From positions 1-6,400 of the forward strand of contig CALDNF010000110.1 in assembly GCA_937917475.1 (NCBI GenBank): DNA of 6,400 nt, given 5' to 3'. Shown here one piece after another: positions 4,780 to 6,400 of this stretch. The DNA comes from an uncultured Faecalibacterium sp. (GTDB lineage: Bacteria; Bacillota; Clostridia; Oscillospirales; Ruminococcaceae). Both the position numbers and the translations under genes were made by a program. Each line of letters begins with the position of its first letter. The stretch's first letter is position 1. The notes under the pieces are model-generated. The model saw nothing but the letters and a program-made list of their open reading frames with translations, did no database searches and was not told where the DNA came from.

Positions 4780-5346
4780 ATGGGTAAGTTTACTTTTACG
4801 CAGACCGAGATTCCGGGTGTTGTGGTGATCGAGCCGCAGGTGTTCGGCGATGACCGTGGCTACTTCATGGAGACCTACCAGAAGGACCAGTTCGCAGAAG
4901 CCGGCATCGACAAGGAATTCGTGCAGGACAACCAGAGCCGTTCCACCCGGGGCGTGCTGCGGGGCCTGCATTTCCAGAAGAACCACACGCAGGGCAAGCT
5001 GGTGCGGGTGACCAAGGGCGAGGTCTATGACGTTGCCGTGGACTGCCGCCCCAACAGTGCCACCTTTGGCAAGTGGGTGGGCGTGACCCTGTCGGAGGAG
5101 AACAAGAAGATGTTCTATATCCCCGAGGGCTTTGCACACGGTTTTCTGGTGCTGAGCGATGTGGCCGAGTTCTGCTACAAGTGCACTGATGTCTATGACC
5201 CCACCAGCGAGGGCGGCATCCCCTACGATGATCCCACGGTGAATGTCCAGTGGCCCGACTGCGGCTGTGAGCACAAGACCAGCGCAAAGGACAAGTTGCA
5301 TGAGTCCTTTGCATCCCAGAAGTTTGAATTCTTTGAAAAGTGGTGA
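4780..5346 (+). CDS. rfbC: dTDP-4-dehydrorhamnose 3,5-epimerase
   Basis: This cytoplasmic enzyme (RmlC) catalyses the third step of dTDP-L-rhamnose synthesis, epimerising dTDP-4-keto-6-deoxyglucose at C3 and C5. The 188 residues form the usual single cupin domain. GDDRGYFMETY is at 23-33, VQDNQSRST at 48-56, and RGLHFQ at 61-66 holds the catalytic His64. IPEGFAHGFLVLSD is at 114-127, YKCTDVY is at 133-139, and TSAKDKL carries the partner Asp171. The length is typical. ATG 4780 is chosen because AGAGG (4766-4770) lies 9 bases upstream; an open frame to 4669 overlaps the end of the carboxypeptidase gene and is not needed. The gap to that gene is 34 bases with no convincing terminator, so read-through from its promoter is possible. 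A separate promoter was not clear. The other rml genes are not in the window. Confidence 0.96.
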   Translation: MGKFTFTQTEIPGVVVIEPQVFGDDRGYFMETYQKDQFAEAGIDKEFVQDNQSRSTRGVLRGLHFQKNHTQGKLVRVTKGEVYDVAVDCRPNSATFGKWVGVTLSEENKKMFYIPEGFAHGFLVLSDVAEFCYKCTDVYDPTSEGGIPYDDPTVNVQWPDCGCEHKTSAKDKLHESFASQKFEFFEKW

Positions 5347-5352
5347 TCGCCC

Positions 5353-6162
5353 GTGGCAAAGCTGAAAAGTATGTTTAACGGCTTCTGGCGGTACCGCTAT
5401 CTGCTGTGGAACCTTGTCAGCCGTGACTTCAAGCTCAAATACCGCCGCAGTGTACTGGGTGTGGTGTGGAGCGTGCTGAACCCTCTGCTGATGTGTCTGG
5501 TGTACTGGGCCGTGTTCAGCAGCCTGATGGATATGCGGGGCAGCGGCATTGACAACTTCCCGGTATTCCTGATGTGCGGCCAGCTGCTCTTCAACTTCTT
5601 CAACGAAGCCACCTCCACCAGCATGGGCAGCGTGCTCAGTGCAGCTCCCCTGCTCAAAAAGGTGTATATCCCCAAGTATATTTTCCCGCTGGAAAAGTGC
5701 TGCTTTGCCATGGTCAACTGCGTGTTCAGCTTTGTGGCTCTGGCACTGGTGATGATCTTTACCGGCAGCCCGCTCCACTGGACCATCATCGAGGTCATCT
5801 ACCCCCTTGTCACCCTGTTCTTCTTCAGTCTGGGCGTGGGGCTGTTCCTTGCGGCGGCCACGGTGTTCTTCCGGGATATCATGCACATCTGGAGCGTGTT
5901 CATCACGGCACTGCTTTACTTCTCTGCCATCTTCTATGACCCCACCCAGATGACGTTTACCATCGGCGGGTTCAATATGCAGCAGATCATCAAGCTGAAC
6001 CCCATGTACTGGTATATCACCGGCTTCCGCCGCACCCTGATGTGGGGCATCCCGCTGGACCGGAATATGTTCCTTGTCTGCGGCATCTGCGCCGTGCTCT
6101 CCATGCTGATCGGCGTGCGGATGTTCCGCAAAACGCAGGACCGCTTTGTCCTGCACATCTGA
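5353..6162 (+). CDS. ABC-2 type polysaccharide export permease (Wzm/TagG/RgpC-like)
   Basis: This is the membrane subunit of an ABC exporter that moves lipid-linked polysaccharide (rhamnan, teichoic acid or O-antigen type) across the membrane. The 269 residues show six hydrophobic segments (about 35-58, 70-88, 113-137, 143-171, 178-196 and 238-257). Family marks are SRDFKLKYRRSVLGVVWSVL at 23-42, VFFRDIMHIW at 171-180, and KLNPMYWYITGFRR at 214-227. The start is the GTG at 5353, six bases after the rfbC stop. It has no recognisable ribosome binding site, and neither does the next in-frame ATG (5371), so translation is probably coupled to rfbC. The next gene, 12 bases on, encodes the matching ATPase. 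With rfbC upstream, a rhamnose-containing wall polysaccharide is the likely cargo, by context only. Confidence 0.93.
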   Translation: MAKLKSMFNGFWRYRYLLWNLVSRDFKLKYRRSVLGVVWSVLNPLLMCLVYWAVFSSLMDMRGSGIDNFPVFLMCGQLLFNFFNEATSTSMGSVLSAAPLLKKVYIPKYIFPLEKCCFAMVNCVFSFVALALVMIFTGSPLHWTIIEVIYPLVTLFFFSLGVGLFLAAATVFFRDIMHIWSVFITALLYFSAIFYDPTQMTFTIGGFNMQQIIKLNPMYWYITGFRRTLMWGIPLDRNMFLVCGICAVLSMLIGVRMFRKTQDRFVLHI

Positions 6163-6174
6163 GGAGGGAGAAGA

Positions 6175-6400
6175 ATGGAACCTATCATCAAGATCGATCA
6201 TGTTTCGATGTGCTTCAACCTCTCCACCGAAAAGCACGAGAGCCTGAAGGAATATCTGTTGGCTCTGGTGCAGGGCCGGTTACAGTACGACGAATTCTAT
6301 GCCCTGCGGGACGTGAGTCTGGACATCATGCCCGGCGACTTTTACGGCCTTGTGGGCCTGAACGGCTCGGGCAAATCCACCCTGCTCAAGACCATTGCAG
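6175..6400 (+). CDS. ABC transporter ATPase for polysaccharide export (Wzt/TagH/RgpD-like), 3' truncated
   Basis: This is the ATP-hydrolysing partner of the permease just upstream. Only the first 75 codons fit in the window, and the frame stays open to the right edge. It begins MEPIIKIDHVSMCFNLSTEK. The segment HESLKEYLLALVQGR precedes YALRDVSLDI; this spacer is usual in polysaccharide and teichoic acid exporters and absent from most ABC ATPases. The Walker A motif GLNGSGKST is at residues 61-69. The ribosome binding site GAGGAGGGAG (6161-6170) begins inside the permease stop codon, and ATG 6175 follows. Whether it carries the extra C-terminal sugar-binding domain of Wzt proteins cannot be seen. 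Confidence 0.94.
   Translation, partial: MEPIIKIDHVSMCFNLSTEKHESLKEYLLALVQGRLQYDEFYALRDVSLDIMPGDFYGLVGLNGSGKSTLLKTIA

Noticed and set aside
4678..6237. A 519-codon open frame on the minus strand
   Set aside because: It lies entirely opposite rfbC and the permease, which have clear family motifs. It is rich in His, Gln, Glu and Val as expected from an antisense shadow of GC-biased codons, and has no recognisable domain.

Overview
The window looks like chromosome from a GC-rich, low-oxygen gut Firmicute of the Oscillospirales (Ruminococcaceae), most like Faecalibacterium or a close relative. This rests on four things: strong Gram-positive ribosome binding sites, an ECF-type vitamin transporter, dipicolinate synthase genes, and a palindromic repeat type (CCTCTCAGTC...GCTCCCC...GGGGAGCC) that I recall as common in such genomes. 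The genus is inferred, not shown. All genes lie on the + strand.

Layout. (1) 1-576: the 3' part of an ECF transporter substrate-binding (S) membrane protein, closed by a strong terminator at 627-660. (2) 661-1333: about 670 bases with no credible gene. It holds an array of palindromic repeat units (three forward, then two reverse), followed by an AT-rich promoter and a 5' leader with a strong hairpin. (3) 1334-1822: a small lipoprotein with a divergent CAP/SCP-like domain, AT-rich compared with its neighbours, with its own promoter and terminator. (4) 1951-3335: dpsA-dpsB, the two subunits of dipicolinate synthase, overlapping at ATGA, very GC-rich, and preceded by a possible SigK-type promoter. 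(5) 3408-4745: a DacF/PBP5-like D,D-carboxypeptidase (family S11) with its own extended -10 promoter and an unusual KIG in place of the KTG motif. (6) 4780-6400: the start of a cell-surface polysaccharide cluster. It contains rfbC (dTDP-rhamnose synthesis), an ABC-2 polysaccharide export permease, and the first 75 codons of its ATPase.

How they fit together. The dipicolinate genes belong to late sporulation. The carboxypeptidase trims peptidoglycan stem peptides. The rfbC-permease-ATPase set suggests synthesis and export of a rhamnose-containing wall polysaccharide, with glycosyltransferases probably just beyond the right edge. I found no clearly new multi-gene system. The points most worth a second look are the covarying nested repeat array, the leader hairpin that mimics the downstream ribosome binding site, the divergent CAP lipoprotein, the possible SigK promoter before dpsA, and the KTG-to-KIG change.
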